A program made the position numbers and the translations under genes. This document shows positions 63,090 to 64,000 of a stretch of DNA of 64,000 nt, piece by piece (position 1 is the first letter of the stretch; each line of letters begins with the position of its first letter). Source of the stretch: CALMEC01 sp963765105. GTDB lineage: Bacteria; Actinomycetota; Thermoleophilia; Miltoncostaeales; Miltoncostaeaceae. The stretch covers positions 992,001-1,056,000 of the forward strand of contig CAVXUW010000004.1 of assembly GCA_963765105.1 (NCBI GenBank), read 5' to 3'. The notes under the pieces are model-generated. The model was not told the origin of the DNA and ran no database searches. It saw only the letters and a program-made list of their open reading frames with translations.

Positions 63090-64000
63090 ATGATGTGTCT
63101 GAGCAAGCAACAGCCGCGACGACTTCCCCGAATAGTCAGCTTGGTGGTTCTCACGTTCGCCGGGTCGGCGGTTGCGGCACCCCCTGGGTTCTCCCCCGTC
63201 CGCAAGGTGGGGCCGAAACCGGCGAATGCGCGTTACGTGGCCACCAACGGCAGTGACGGTAACCCGGGAACCCTGGCGCGTCCGTGGCGGACGATTGGGC
63301 ACGCGATGGGAGCCGCCGGGGCCGGGCAGACGGTTCTTGTGCGGGGCGGTACGTATGACGAGCGGGTGACGACCGAGCGCAGCGGGGCTGCCGGGGCGCC
63401 CATCACGCTGCGCGGCTATCCGCGTGAGCGTGCCGTGTTTGCCGGGTCGCTCATCATCACCTCCAACTGGATTCAGGTGTCAGGGCTGCGGTTTGTGCGC
63501 GGCTCGAGTTCGGGGTCGGATGATCCGTTGGTGTACGTCTCCGGTGGCGACCACGTGGAGGTGTCCGGCAACAACATGAGTGGTTCACCGATCTCCGCCA
63601 TCTACGTGGGCGACCCGGGCAATACCGCCGACGATGTGCGCATCCTGGGCAACCGCATTCACGACAACGGCGACGACAGCCAGTTCCACCACGGCATCTA
63701 CTGCAGCCACACCAACGGCGCGACGATTGCGAACAACATCGTTGAGCACAATGCCGCGTTCGGCATTCAGGCCTACCCCGACTGCGACAACGCCGACATC
63801 GCCAACAACACCATCGTGGCAAACGGCAAGGCGGGGGTGATCGTTGGTGGTGACGGCGAGACCGCAACCGAGAGCACTCAGGTGGTGAACAACATCATCA
63901 CCCGAAACCGCGCCCAAGGAATCCTTGGCTACTGGGAAGGCAACACCGGTGGCGACAACCGTGCGTTTGGCAACCTCATTGCCAGCAACGCGGATGGATC
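63090..64000 (+). CDS. secreted right-handed beta-helix protein, 3' end cut by window edge
   Basis: Reading from ATG 63090 gives over 300 residues without a stop before the edge. A signal peptide (VSLVVLTFAGSAVAA) is followed by RYVATNGSDGNPGTLARPWRTI, the start of pectate-lyase-like helices. Then come coils of the NNxI/GNxI type: VEVSGNNMSGSPIS, RILGNRIHDNG, ATIANNIVEHNAAFGIQ, ADIANNTIVANG and QVVNNIITRNRAQGILG. This is a DUF1565/NosD-like fold. It likely binds or cuts polysaccharide outside the cell. Confidence 0.88.
   Translation, partial: MMCLSKQQPRRLPRIVSLVVLTFAGSAVAAPPGFSPVRKVGPKPANARYVATNGSDGNPGTLARPWRTIGHAMGAAGAGQTVLVRGGTYDERVTTERSGAAGAPITLRGYPRERAVFAGSLIITSNWIQVSGLRFVRGSSSGSDDPLVYVSGGDHVEVSGNNMSGSPISAIYVGDPGNTADDVRILGNRIHDNGDDSQFHHGIYCSHTNGATIANNIVEHNAAFGIQAYPDCDNADIANNTIVANGKAGVIVGGDGETATESTQVVNNIITRNRAQGILGYWEGNTGGDNRAFGNLIASNADG

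Overview
The window is GC-rich, tightly packed actinobacterial chromosome. Genes overlap by 4 bases (ATGA, GTGA or TTGA) in many places and GTG starts are common. Marker functions agree: a HemQ/chlorite-dismutase-family coproheme decarboxylase, an F420-type luciferase-like oxidoreductase, MEP-pathway IspH, EttA-type ABC-F, PadR and ECF sigma regulators, and many promoters where a TANNNT box lies 6-8 bases before the start codon (leaderless mRNAs). I read it as an actinobacterium, perhaps a deep-branching class such as Thermoleophilia, but no rRNA or ribosomal protein gene is present to fix this.

Layout. 1-9.2 kb: an MFS exporter cut by the left edge, heme O synthase (ctaB), an FAD oxidoreductase, the glycolate oxidase operon glcDEF with an attached SCO1 lipoprotein, and an ECF sigma/putative anti-sigma pair. 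9.3-12 kb: a PadR regulator with a palindromic operator controls an ABC/FtsX exporter. 12-24.6 kb: a SOUL protein, two DUF427 proteins, a lipoprotein/membrane-protein pair, a presenilin-like membrane protein overlapping a PQQ sugar dehydrogenase, hemQ, an alcohol dehydrogenase, a UDP-sugar pyrophosphorylase, an NlpC/P60 hydrolase with a structured leader, ispH and an inositol-phosphatase-family enzyme. 24.6-34.6 kb: a CoA-binding/metY/DUF6941 operon, two GGDEF proteins, aconitase with a one-base frameshift, and a MoaD-like/BNR-repeat pair.

34.6-49 kb: an 83-bp tandem repeat, EttA, an LLM oxidoreductase with an acyl-CoA ligase, a VapBC toxin-antitoxin pair, a four-gene operon (response regulator, HEAT repeat protein, processive glycosyltransferase, DUF6714-like protein), a protealysin-like protease with its emfourin-like partner, a Uma2 protein and a NarL-type two-component system. 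49-54.4 kb: an ABC/FtsX exporter and an MsbA-like exporter. 54.4-58 kb is loose and partly decayed. It holds four copies of a palindromic hairpin repeat, a frameshifted PAC2 remnant and a cupin gene whose start lies in one of the repeats. 58-64 kb carries cell-surface sugar genes: a LegB-like dehydratase, two GT4 glycosyltransferases and a beta-helix protein cut by the right edge.

The links between genes are mostly local. Heme and respiration recur (ctaB, SCO1, hemQ, SOUL). c-di-GMP signalling genes may feed the glycosyltransferase operon, but that is inference. No CRISPR array, tRNA, rRNA, insertion sequence or phage gene was seen.
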